A stretch of 33,755 nucleotides of DNA, taken from positions 683,883 to 717,637 of the forward strand of contig KV419409.1 of assembly GCA_001630475.1 (NCBI GenBank), in the 5' to 3' direction. The notes below the pieces were generated by a model. The model was given only the letters and a program-made list of their open reading frames with translations. It was not told the origin of the DNA and made no database searches. Origin of the DNA: Sistotremastrum niveocremeum HHB9708 (taxonomy: Eukaryota; Basidiomycota; Agaricomycetes; Sistotremastrales; Sistotremastraceae). A program made the translations under genes and the position numbers. Shown piece by piece: positions 1 to 9,678 of this stretch. Position 1 is the first letter of the stretch. Every line of letters begins with the position of its first letter.

Positions 1-46
1 GACCTTCGGTTGCCTGCAGTCACGTGGACTGGACCTTCAAACTCTA
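1..46. mobile_element. Terminal fragment of hAT-like miniature element (family A)
   Basis: The first 46 bases match the end of the family A elements found complete at 4010-4823 and 5969-6474: a CAGTCACGTGGACTGGACCTT block followed by a terminus resembling GGAACTCTA (here AAACTCTA). The element enters from outside the window. By analogy with complete copies, the target duplication should be GTCCCTCT at 47-54, but its left copy lies outside. It abuts the open frame of the next gene, so that gene is probably interrupted here as well. Confidence 0.7.
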
Positions 47-1311
47 GTCCCTCTGGACTTGGAAGACTATCGAGAGTACAAGCGGTTGTTTGAGAGGTGG
101 GCGGGTATATTTGTGGCGACTATAGACAAATATCGGATGGAGCATGGTTTGAAGTCGGTGGCGGAGGTTGAGCGGAGAGAGATGTTGACGGCGGAGGAGG
201 AGGAGGTCACGAAGATCGAGGAGGTCACCGTTGCTAAAATAGAGGACGTGTGAGTACTGGATGGACCCTCGTTGTTGAGACTTTACTGACCTCGACAACG
301 CAGCGACGAACCCGCCCTGACTTTAGAGGCGAACGTCCGGTCAAGAGAGCGTCCGGTAAAGGGTGAATCGCCCGTGCTCATCTCCGATGACGAAGACTAC
401 GAAATGTTGGCGCCGGCTATGGTTCCTCCAGCTCAGGCCCTGGTACCAACGGCGGTTCAGGCCCAAGCACCAGAGCAGGCGGCATATGAGACGGTCGCGT
501 GGGGGTTGGCGATTCCGCTTCATCTCCCGTTGGAGATACGCACTCAGTTGCGAGAGGCTGCGGAGATAAATGACATGATGGGACTGGCGCAGATGGTCGT
601 GAATAGTGTTTGCAAGTCAGGTCAACTAACCGCCAAATAACTGCGACTTAGCTGTAACTTAACCATTTGTGACCTAACCATGGTTAATGGTCATGGCTTA
701 GAGCTGGTGGTCAAGTCAGAGTCACAGACCTCCGTGGAATCCTTGACCGCTTGCCTTAACCAACATGGGTAAAACCTTGTCTACAGCCTTCCCCAGGCCT
801 TCTGGTGTGTTCTACTTGTCATATACATCAAATATGAGGTCCAATAACCTAGATTAAGTAGTAAAAAGTGGAGATTTATGACTTTTTTGAGGTCATAACC
901 GCATTAACCGGTCAAAGTCAGGTCATGGTCAGCCAATTTTGGCTTAACCGTGACCGTTGGCGGTTATAGGTTACAGCAAAACCCCCCAAAATAACCGCAG
1001 TTAGGTTACGGTTAGGGCCTCTCAGGTGCCCATAACCTAACTTAACCCGACTTTCAAACACTAGTCGTGAAGACTTGGACTCACCCTCTTAGGCCGGACT
1101 GCCCACGCTCGGCATATACGGGAAAGTATGGAAAAACACGCCTCAATGCACTTATCAAGGTACGTGCATCTTTGGATGGTACAGATGCTCAGCTGATGAA
1201 GACTTGTGTCAGCACTTCAAACCACAGGAAGACGACGTATTCGAAGAGGGGACTCACTGGGCTGTCGTCTGCCCTTTGATTCTTGATATTCTGGTGCACC
1301 GCCGAAAATGA
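47..1311 (+). pseudogene. 3' part of unrecognised multi-exon gene, interrupted by two hAT-like elements
   Basis: Not recognised by family. The frame is open from the element edge at 47. Proposed exons are 47-249, 304-603 plus 1072-1159, and 1213-1311. The intron at 250-303 starts GTGAGT and ends GCAG. The intron at 1160-1212 starts GTACGT, has a CTGAT-type branch site and ends CAG. Removing element C (604-1063) with one 8-bp duplication restores the frame exactly (the junction reads QMVVKTWTHP). The product has an acidic, Glu-rich stretch near the start, then a SDDEDYEM patch, an Ala/Pro/Gln-rich stretch, and a C-terminus containing ALIKHFKPQEDD and ending ILVHRRK. The N-terminus lies beyond the element at 1-46. 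Without excision of element C the frame stops at 640, so the copy is probably not functional. Confidence 0.6.
604..1063. mobile_element. hAT-like miniature element C (460 bp) with perfect 8-bp target duplication
   Basis: The ends are imperfect inverted repeats: TAGTGTTTGCAAGTCAGGT on the left, and on the right a terminus whose complement begins TAGTGTTTGAAAGTCGGGT. The identical octamer GTCGTGAA flanks it at 596-603 and 1064-1071. Eight-bp duplications and termini fitting YARNG are hallmarks of the hAT superfamily. It has no coding capacity. Inside are repeated subterminal motifs of the GGTTA / TAACCG type in both orientations, as expected for transposase binding sites. It lies in an exon of the surrounding gene. 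Its sequence is distinct from families A, B and D. Confidence 0.88.
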
Positions 1312-2163
1312 ATTGGTTGATTTTTCTTTTATCTTTGGTTTGGGAAGCGTCGACACATGAGGGCGCCCAAGGTTTGGCTGGCTGGGCCAGCTGGCAGTTC
1401 AAGGAAGTTTCATGGCGTAAAGTGACGCAGTTGATGAAGAACGGACTTGGTAGTAGAGCAGAAAATTTATTCGTAAACCCATTGTAAAGTGATGTAGTCT
1501 CGCACACGCAATGACAACTGCTTTGCAATGATGAATTCGGTTCGGCATGACGGGGATGCACCAGCTGAGAAGACTTTGAGAGGGTCAATCGGTGGCGCCG
1601 CCGCGAGTGGAGCTTCTTCCGGTCGAGGCACTGAAACACACAGCTAGCTTGGATTTATTACGGGCGACATCTAACGACAAAATGGATCTTCTGTATGAGC
1701 ATATCTTGTTCACACAATGCCGTCAGTGACTGAGGAGGTCTTGTTCACACAGTTGCGGCAGTCACTATGGAGTAAATGGACCTCAGATTCACGATAGTGG
1801 ATGTCTCAACAAAACAGACACGTACGGAAATGAGACAGTCCGGGTGCTTCGGGCAGCGAGAATGTTGCGTCCGAGTTATACCGTGAGAAGCCAGCGTACC
1901 CAATGCAGGAGGAGTCACAGAGACTGCAACGGCAAGGAGTCTTCTCTACCACGCTTCACTCAACAGTGCCAATTGAGGCAGCGTCGAATGAATCGGGGCA
2001 GAGGCGGAGGGGTCACCTTTGGGCTGTGCCTGGCAGAAACTGTCAGTGTCTGGGCTGTAGTAGTGGGCACGAGAGCATACTCACCAAAACTTTCTAAGCC
2101 TTGACAGCGCTTGGTCACTTGTCCGACACATCTTCCTACGATCTAGGGCGGATTTCGAAAGCG
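1308..2163. other. Mostly non-coding stretch; one possible small ORF
   Basis: No gene is supported here. A 59-codon plus-strand frame (1308-1487) begins at an ATG overlapping the preceding stop codon in an ATGA configuration, and its first 15 residues are hydrophobic (MNWLIFLLSLVWEA). It could be chance, a further exon of the preceding gene in another phase, or a small secreted protein; I could not decide. From 1640 onward I see only short, arginine-rich frames typical of non-coding sequence, and imperfect direct copies of a CTTGTTCACACA motif near 1707 and 1741. Confidence 0.3.
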
Positions 2164-2481
2164 ATGCCCCAACCAATAGAAATACTCACAATGACCGCGT
2201 TTGTGGGACAGCAGGCGATTGAAATACACAGCGAGATGACCTTATGCGATATGATCAGATACCAGCTATTCAAGGACATTGATCGACTTACATACAGCTC
2301 GACGTCGCAGAGAAGAGGCTTGTCGACGTGGAGGTGGGAACGTGGAGTAGTTGGCGGAGTCAGAATTGATCCCGTCCGCGGATCCGTCACGGCTTACATG
2401 ATCGTGACATGCGTGACTTTGGATGAGCTCACACACCACCAGGCGACTACATGGGTTATCCGCGCTCTGTATGAAGGATGA
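2164..2481 (+). CDS. Possible hypothetical protein or gene remnant
   Basis: A frame of 105 residues runs from ATG 2164 to a stop at 2479-2481. It has a balanced composition and a plausible ordered C-terminal region (TLDELTHHQATTWVIRALYEG). The frame remains open upstream to about 2101 without an ATG, so it may be the last exon of a longer, unrecognised gene. No family is recognised, and no splice site clearly links it to neighbours. Confidence 0.3.
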   Translation: MPQPIEILTMTAFVGQQAIEIHSEMTLCDMIRYQLFKDIDRLTYSSTSQRRGLSTWRWERGVVGGVRIDPVRGSVTAYMIVTCVTLDELTHHQATTWVIRALYEG

Positions 2482-2967
2482 GGAAGGTGTCGATCAAGGC
2501 CAATCACCCACGGGCCATAAACGGACGCATCGAGGCTTTATTCGGCGTGTCGATAGCGAATAAGTGGAAGTAATAAGGGTTTTTTTCGCATTGGTAGACC
2601 AGTTCTCAGGGAACTAATACAACAAATTGACCGTGGATAAATGACCGTCACTAGCGCTCCTCGATACCGACCAGAAAGGTCCGGGCACTGGTTCACAGTC
2701 GCACTCAAAACAGAGCCTAACGACAGAAACGTCACGGATCACGTACACATTTGATCCCGTGATCGCCACCTAAAAATATGCGCTCCCGATCAACCCGAAC
2801 GGACTTCGAAATTAACCTCAGTTGTCGATCGTCTGCTCCCGCCGCCATCTGCAAGACACCGCCTCCTCATCTGTCGTCCTCAATTGGGCCGCAGAACGGA
2901 GCTCGGGGATCTCGTGCTCATCTGCACCAGATCAAGAAGAACTTGAGAACGTCAGGCACGAACTCCA
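2482..2967. other. Intergenic stretch without a supported gene
   Basis: Frames here are short and none could be joined convincingly. The last 190 bases, with proline- and serine-rich reading frames in all phases, may contain the degraded 5' end of the gene that follows. Confidence 0.35.
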
Positions 2968-4009
2968 ATGGAAATAGACGAACGACCCTCAACCCCTTCT
3001 TTGGAGGACGGCGAGGTACCTCAATCGACGACAGGTGGCTTTCCTTTCATTGAATCGCGACAGTCCAGTCTTACTGACTGATCTATCAGATCGACTCAGA
3101 GTCCCTGATCCAGTTTTATGGGCCACCATCAATGCCGCCCTTCACATCTCTACCCCCAACGCTCATTTTATCCCCTCACCGCCCCTCGATTCCCAAACCA
3201 TTCAGATGCGCTCAGACGGTCGTTATGGCCACGCCGATCATGGGCTCAGTCCACAATACTATTCTTCGACGTTCCCACATCTTGCTTATCTGCCGAAACC
3301 GACTCACCCGCAATATCGGCCCCTCCTAGTGTTCTCCAATGACCTTGGGCCTGAAGACATCGAAACCATCGCTGACCCAGCGCGTGATCATCCTCTGCGT
3401 CGATTACGAAGGCATGTCCGCAAGAAAGCCTCAGAAGGGATCGAGGTCTTAACTTCGCAACTCGATCAGCTCATCTCCGGTCAACGTCAATCACTATCGC
3501 GGGAGCTCGTGAGGCAGGCCTTCGCCACACTCAAGCTCGGTCAAGAACAGAAGATGTACCTAGATATTCCGATGCCTTGGGGCTCTCTCTTGCGCGTTTG
3601 GGGCACCATTGAACGCCTGTGCCAGGAAATCGCCGGCTTCATCGAATACGGCCGTCATCTGATCGCTCAGGTGAACGCCCCGTCTGCACCGACCAACTGC
3701 GAGCATCACCTGGTAGGCGCTTTTACGCGCGATGCATCGGTCCTCGCACAACTCTATTTTCACGGCGTTCCTGTCTGGTACATTTCGACTGCCCTTCCAA
3801 AGCTCTCCATCCCTGCTTCCCTAGTCGATTCGAGTCGTAATTTGCAGCCTCTTATTCCCCCCTCCTTCTCCGACGAAAAAAACCCCTTCGAGGCTTGGGC
3901 TGACCTCGGCTCATTTAATTCCGATGATCCGACGTCGATTCTCAAACGTAGAGAATATGACGCGTCGTTCACGGCGAACCCTTACAGCTATCGCATTCAA
4001 GACGAACAC

Positions 4010-4823
4010 TAGAGTTCCAAGGTCCAGTCCACGTGACTGGTCGTATTGGGCAACCGGACCGAAGTCGCGACTGGACTGCAGTTGCCAGTTGCCTCAGTTT
4101 CTGAAAATCAGGCAACCGGCAACCGCAGTCATGACCAGTCGTGACCACGGTCGCGACCGATGCTCAGGGAAGACCCTTAAGGGTCCCCAAATAGGGTGTT
4201 CAGAGGGCAATGTAGTGGTATTTTCCTCATCTATGGTCATGTATTCATGGTATATGATGTATATACAGTATGTATATGATCAATAGACACCAATAGACTA
4301 TATATAAGAGGGTAAAACAATATATTAATCATTAAAATATTACATTTATAGGGCAGGCAACTGGTCGTGACTGGTCATTTGAGGACTGGTTGCCGGACCG
4401 TGACTGCAGTTGCAGTTGCCAGTCACAGCAATTTTGGAATTTGGCAACCGGTCGCAGTTGCCAGTCACGGGGAATTTTGGAAAAAGTCCAGTTGTGACTA
4501 AGGCTTCCAACGAGTATCATCAATTTAAGGGTACCCACAGGTATACCTGCGCAGGTACCTGCCAAAATTAGCGTGCGTGGGTATGAGTTTGGCCCTTGAC
4601 CATTTTGGCAGGTACCTGCCTCCAACAAAGTGTTCTAATTTCACCATTTAACCACAAAACAAGACAGTTTTGGCAGGTATACCTGCATGGGTACCTGTAC
4701 TTGGCAAGTACGGGTATGGGATTTTGGCCCAAAAAAACAGGCAGGTACCCGCACGCAGGTACCTGAGTACCACAGGTACATACTCGTTGGAGGCCTTAGT
4801 TGTGACTGGACTTTGGAACTCTA
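4010..4823 (+). mobile_element. hAT-like miniature element A1, carrying nested element B1
   Basis: The terminus TAGAGTTCCAAGGTCCAGTC on the left is matched in inverted orientation by GACTGGACTTTGGAACTCTA on the right. The octamer ACGAACAC flanks it at 4002-4009 and 4824-4831. Removing B1 and one of its duplications leaves 506 bp, the same length as A2. There is no coding capacity. Subterminal regions are packed with CAACCGG / CCGGTTGC and GACCAGTC / GACTGGTC motifs in both orientations. The centre holds a CCCTTAAGGGTCCCCA block and an AT-rich core. Confidence 0.93.
4499..4798 (+). mobile_element. hAT-like miniature element B1, nested in A1
   Basis: This 300-bp element has inverted termini TAAGGCTTCCAACGAGTA and (complement) TAAGGCCTCCAACGAGTA. 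The octamer GTTGTGAC, part of the A1 terminus, is duplicated at 4491-4498 and 4799-4806, showing that B1 jumped into A1 after A1 existed. The inside is dominated by GGTACCTGC / GCAGGTACC motifs in both orientations, likely transposase-binding repeats. It has no coding capacity. Confidence 0.93.
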
Positions 4824-4882
4824 ACGAACACACGAGCTCTCGAGACCGAATCGCCACTCGCATTCCTTTGGAGAGCTCATAC

Positions 4883-5181
4883 TAAGGCCTCCAACGAGTA
4901 TGTACCTGTGGTACTCAGGTACCTGCATGCGGGTACCTGCCTGTTTTTTTGGGCCAAAATCCCATACCCGTACTTGCCAAGTACAGGTACCCATGCAGGT
5001 ATACCTGCCAAAACTGTCTTGTTTTGTGGTTAAATGGTGAAATTAGAACACTTTGTTGGAGGCAGGTACCTGCCAAATGGGCAAGGGCCAAACTCATACC
5101 CACGCACACTAATTTTGGCAGGTACCTGCGCAGGTATACCTGCGGGTACCCTTAAATTGACGATACTCGTTGGAAGCCTTA
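4883..5181 (-). mobile_element. hAT-like miniature element B2, inverted copy of B1
   Basis: This 299-bp element has the same termini as B1 in the opposite orientation. By eye it differs from the complement of B1 at only a handful of positions. The octamer GCTCATAC flanks it at 4875-4882 and 5182-5189. It landed directly in an exon of the host gene, 84 bp from B1. It has no coding capacity. Confidence 0.93.
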
Positions 5182-5968
5182 GCTCATACCCAGCGATCCA
5201 AAACTCGCATAGCCGTGCGCACCCATGTAAGTGTGTCCCATGAACCCAGCAATTCATAACCTTACATGTGCATCCAGACAAGAAATCTCCTGATTCTACT
5301 ACTGTCGTCGCAATTCAGAATTTTGGCGTTGCCTTCCGGAAGCCAGACCAGGTCCCGGATTGGTCTGTGGCTTTAGATCGTTGTCGGCACTTGAAGGAAG
5401 CTAGAGTCGCCGCACGTCATGTGTATCCCCCGTCACACCTATTCGCTAAAGTCAACGATCACACTCGCCTACGGTATCTCGTGAACTGGCTTGCGGTGCG
5501 GAAGCAGTGGTTCGCACACGTGCACGCCAGCTTGCAAGCCTCAGATTTCTCTGAAGTCAACCTCACCCGCCAGGATTGGCGACATATGCTCAGTCACCGA
5601 CCAGAGCGGGGGACCTTCCTGAGAAATGGTCATCCTTCACCGAGTTTCTTCGACTTGGTGCTGCCAACTGGCGCACCACCTATTCGGGAGAGAGCGGACC
5701 TTTTGGCCCACACATGGTTCGGTCGAACTCTGGACCCTCTAAAAGCCGAAGACAATGTGGTCACTCAGCGTCTGATTTTGTGGGAGTTAGACGAATGGAC
5801 CTTTCGCCACGAATTCTTTGAGCTCGACCATTATCTGTCCCTCAAATGTGGTCGCAGTGACGAAACTATTGCCCATCGTCGTGCACTCATCATGCGAATG
5901 TGGGCGGGGTATCCTCTGGATTCCGACAACCACTTTCTGTACGAACCGGATCTGGACCGCGGCATCAA

Positions 5969-6474
5969 TAGAGTTCCAAAGTCCAGTCACGACTGGACTT
6001 TTTCCAAAATTCCTTGTGACTGGCAACTGCGACCAGTTGCCAAATCCCAAAATGGCCATGACTGGCAACTGCAAATGCAGTCACGGTCCGGCAACCAGTC
6101 ATCAAATGACCAGTCACGACCAGTTGCCTGCCCTATAAATGTAATATTTTATTGATTAATATATTGTTTTACCCTCTTATATATAGTCTATTGGTGTCTA
6201 TTGATCATATATATACTGTATATACATCATATACCATGAATACATGCTCATACATGGGGAAAATACCACTACATGACCCTCTGAACACCCTGGATGGGGA
6301 CCCTTAAGGGTCTTCCCTGAGCAACGGTCACGACCGTGGTCACGACTGGTCATGACTGCAGTTGCCGGTTGCCTGATTTTCAGAAACTGAGGCAACCGGC
6401 AACTGCAGTCCAGTCGCGACTTCGGTCCGGTTGCCCAATACGACCAGTCACGTGGACTGGACCTTGGAACTCTA
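5969..6474 (-). mobile_element. hAT-like miniature element A2
   Basis: This 506-bp element is in the opposite orientation to A1, with which it shares length, termini, the central CCCTTAAGGGT block and an AT-rich core. The octamer GGCATCAA flanks it at 5961-5968 and 6475-6482. Removing it joins two coding pieces in phase. It has no coding capacity, so movement would depend on a hAT transposase elsewhere; none is present in this window. Confidence 0.93.
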
Positions 6475-6908
6475 GGCATCAACTCCTTTATCTGGGATTT
6501 TTCAGTCCCTGCTCTCAACACCGCGCGCATTATCATGCGATCTTGGCCCAACGCCCCCGACTGTTTCACCGGCGAACTACACCACGAGGTAGACATGAAT
6601 TCGATTCCTGTGGTTCGTCGAATGCAGCAAGCTATCCCGCTATTCTTCTGTGAATCGTATTATCGTGCATTCGAGCGTCTCCCTATCGTGCCGAGTCAGA
6701 TTCCGATCCCCTACAACGGTCTGCCCCCCGATCTGACGTGTACTACGCGCTCTCAATAATTTTGTCAAATATACGCCGGTTAAGATTCAGATTAGCAGTC
6801 TATCTGCTCTCCGTGTGATCTCTCAAGTTTGCTATCGAGACCCGATAATCTTTTCCGAATACTTATAATACAAAATGAGCTGGCCGCAGAAATACAGAAA
6901 CCCGAAAA

Positions 6909-8526
6909 TTACAGTTCGGCTGCTCTAGCTTCCAAGATTGTGACTACCTCTGTATACACTTGCATACCCACTTGGTTATCCTGCCGCATGACATCAAACT
7001 CTCCCAGCACGGCTCTACCCCACTCCACGGCCTGCCCTAACAGCGTAAGCTGAGCCTCGTTCTCTTCGCCATTAGCGTCATCGTCTCTTCGGTGCTCTCG
7101 CTCAAGACCCTCCAGGACATCAGGTGGTAAGTCATCTTCATCATCGACACCATAGTACCGCTGCTGTGCCATCTCTACAGGATCTCCAGGGTCGTGCCAG
7201 TATCGTCCCAGAATCGCCTGCTGTTTTGATAATGCATAGATGGCTTTTGGGGATCGGTGACGTTCAGTGCTTAATGCGTGGTGGTTCCAGGTACGCGTGG
7301 CCTCGTCGAGGGATGCTTGAACGCGAGGCTGATAGACTAATATCATCGCAACTCGATGAATGCGATTCTCCAATACGAAGAGGCCGTTTGCGCGCAAGAG
7401 ACGAAAGACCGCAGCAAATGGCGCCAAGGTCATCTTGCCGATATCGCGCCACAACCGTTCAATCCTGACGTTATGAACGGAACTGGATGGCGTTGGTAAG
7501 TAACCTATTCTGTCTACTTGACCCCCTCACTCACCGTCCTCTCAGAAAGGCGTAATGCCCGCCATTTTCACCGCCCCAATGCTCTATCATCTTGTGAGCA
7601 ACCACGTTGTTCTCCGTCCCAAAATCCGCTCTGATACGACTCGGCCAGCCGAATTCAGCGAGCTTCGGTCGAAAACATTCCCAAACTGTTAGTGCTTTCT
7701 TATTCCAGCGACACTCCAAGTATATGATGTGGCGAGAAAACCCATCAATACATCCATGAATATACAAGCCTGCACGAACCAACTTCTCGTTCGCATCCAT
7801 GTGCCACAGAGCGTTGGCACAGCGAACGTTGTATTGTCTTCGTGCAACGATCTTGTCGTGGCTAAACTCCGTAAGTATTTGAGCGGAAATATAATTGAAT
7901 GCAGCTCACAAGTGACGTAGAGGACGGGTATCAACGCGATGCACACTCGCACGCATTCGAGCGCGGGGAACACGATGACCGAGGGAAATCAAATGCCCCA
8001 TGAGGAGCTGTTGTCCATCATCCGGATGGTTCTCGAAGTAAGTGCGACAGATTATATCGAGGTCTGCGTCTGATATATCGGAGAAAGGCCGAGGAGTTTC
8101 GATGCCGGCTTTCTTGAACTGACGCCAAAGCGTCCAGCGTGTGACTCCAAACACCTTGGCTATGTCACCCCAACTGCTGCCGTTCTGATACAGCTCCAGT
8201 ATGGCCTCCAGCGGCAATTCAAGACTCGGTCGGCCTTTTCGGCCAGTACGACGGACCGGAAGCTGAGGAGTTTCGTCGACAGGTGCGAGAACACTTAATT
8301 GATGAACCAGATCTAATACCAGATCTAGCATCTGATCAATGGTTTCTGGGGCTACATGAGGGTCTTCGAGATGAACGAGTATGGGGATCATCGCTCGCAA
8401 GCGCCTGTCGACATGCTCACGATCTAAGGGATCGCCTCTAGGATATTCGTTTATGAGATGTCGGGCGCGATCGCAGGTAAGCTGGGCACTCCGATACAAT
8501 TGAACGAGGCGATCGTTGACATTCAT
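6909..8526 (-). CDS. Integrase-core (rve, RNase H fold) protein, intact
   Basis: Three exons, 8526-7910, 7861-7535 and 7482-6909, encode 505 residues. The introns are 48 bp (GTGAGC...TTTAG) and 52 bp (GTGAGT...CCAG). The start is the ATG at 8524-8526. Residues about 98-140 look like a helix-turn-helix of resolvase/Hin type (AILELYQNGSSWGDIAKVFG, then VTRWTLWRQF). Residues about 225-330 form an integrase core with acidic residues D228 (WHMD) or D245 (GCIDGFSR), D285 (RADFGTEN) and E323 (SVHNVRIERLWRD), fitting a DDE triad. The IDGFSR...RADFGTEN...RIERLWRD arrangement belongs to an integrase-core family widespread in animals and Agaricomycetes and thought to derive from transposons. All catalytic positions seem present and no stop interrupts the frame. 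Flanking terminal repeats were not found. Confidence 0.88.
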
Positions 8527-9157
8527 GATGCAGGACTCGACTTGGATGCAGAGATGAAGTCGGTCTCAGATTAATAAGCAGTCAAATTTATTCAGGGGTA
8601 ACTATTTACCCTTCCCTTATCATTCGACATACAACTTTTGAACCCTTCTGAGTATACAGGAACAACGAGAGGGCTTAACGGGAATGTTAAGACAAGCGTC
8701 ATGCTTTCGTATGCATCCAACACGTGAGATTGAGGTCAACAAGGTTACTTTCCCAATGAGGCAAGTCAAAACAATGGCAAACATTGACTTTGTCTTTTGA
8801 AAGACGAGTTTGGCTGATCTATAATGGCAGTGGTGGGTGTATGGGACTGTCTACACCTTGTAATATAAACTTGGAACAGGCAGTCCGGCTGGAAGCTCGG
8901 AAGGCGGTTTATTGCGCAGAGATGATTGCTTGGGGAAAAAAGAGGAGTTAGAAACATCTTCGACTGGGAAAACATCCTAGCCAAAAAACATCTTGTCGAC
9001 GTGGTTGCAAAAGAAAGAAAAGTCTGAGAGCTGAAAAGATCCTTGGCGCCAAGTTGGCTGAGGAAACATCTTGAGTTGAAAAGAAAAGGAAAGTGGGCGT
9101 ACAAGGAAACAAGTTCAAGACAAAACATGTATTGTGTGGACACAGAGAAAGAAGACA
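8527..9157. other. Non-coding stretch with purine-rich imperfect repeats
   Basis: No gene is supported. From about 8930 to 9180 the plus strand is a run of imperfectly repeated AACATCTTG / GAAAAGAAAAG-type units, including two direct copies of GAAAGAAGACATCAA near 9147-9178. The composition suggests old duplicated or slippage-derived sequence. Frames on the minus strand here are by-products of this bias. Confidence 0.4.
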
Positions 9158-9678
9158 TCAAAGAAAGAAGACATCAAGATGAAAACAAGATGCGCAGATT
9201 TTATTTATGCACCCATGGGCTGGGCATACTCCTGGGAGTATTCCTGCCGGTGTTTTGCGACTCAGAATACCCTCCGCACCAAACATGTAGCTTGTGATTG
9301 AAGCTTTTCTGGGCTGCATCTCATCGTTTAAAGGAACGACTACGTCTTTCGCGAACTTCTTTTGCAATGCCACTGCTCGACAAGCCAGCCAATAGATTTC
9401 ATCGATCGGAACGGTTTGGATAGTCTTGCCCATGGGAAGAGGGAGGCGATATCTATCCGGGGATGTAGACCAAGGATTTCTCTGTGACAAGAGGATGTCT
9501 TGAAAGCGTCGACATGTCTGCACGAAGGCGTACCATGGGCAATCAGTTTACCAAATATTCAAGTTTTCTCTGGAAAACGAGCGCTCACCGCACCGACGTT
9601 GCACAAATCTTCAAGGAATAATTCCAGCATGCAGTTGACAGTCATTTCATCTGGTATGCGCAGTATGAAGTCTTTCAT
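9158..9678 (-). pseudogene. F-box-type gene remnant, paralogue of the gene at 11110-12807
   Basis: A start codon at 9676-9678 opens MKDFILRIPDEMTVNCMLEL, followed by an exon end at 9589, a 71-bp intron (9518-9588, GTGAGC...GCAG) and a second exon from 9517 (TCRRFQDILLSQR, YRLPLPMGKT). It aligns with the gene to its right at the F-box region, at the same intron position, and along the segment PLP(M/F)GK...(A)xxAxALxxxxA. The similarity fades near 9240, after RKTPAG, where repeat-like DNA takes over, so only about the first 130 residues of a roughly 500-residue gene remain. F-box proteins usually recruit substrates to SCF ubiquitin ligases; this one is probably dead. Confidence 0.6.

Larger units (their letters stand above)
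2968..6759 (+). pseudogene. Large unrecognised gene broken by four small hAT-like elements
   Basis: The coding pieces are about 2978-4009, 4832-4882, 5190-5226, 5278-5968 and 6483-6759, with one ordinary intron at 5227-5277 (GTAAGT...CCAG). Removing the elements with one copy of each 8-bp duplication gives a continuous frame of 676 residues counted from 3035, ending TCTTRSQ. Junctions read smoothly across all three insertion sites (IQDEH-TSSRD, LESSY-PAIQN, DRGIN-SFIWD). The 5' end is unclear: the frame opens at 2978 without an ATG, while an ATG at 2968 in another phase starts MEIDERPSTPSLEDGEV, so either a 5' exon or a frameshift is missing from my model. Visible features include a helix-rich middle (ELVRQAFATLKLGQEQ) and a hydrophobic GVPVWYI segment. 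I recognise no enzyme or binding domain; it resembles an expanded Agaricomycete orphan family. As it stands the first insertion truncates the product at codon 4010. Confidence 0.72.

Noticed and set aside
4010-4823. GGTACCTGC-rich and CAACCGG-rich stretches as CRISPR-like or satellite repeats
   Set aside because: Spacing is irregular, units occur in both orientations, and they are confined to elements with terminal repeats and target duplications.
4499-5181. B1 and B2 as the inverted ends of one larger element
   Set aside because: Each has complete termini at both ends and its own octamer duplication, so they are two separate insertions.
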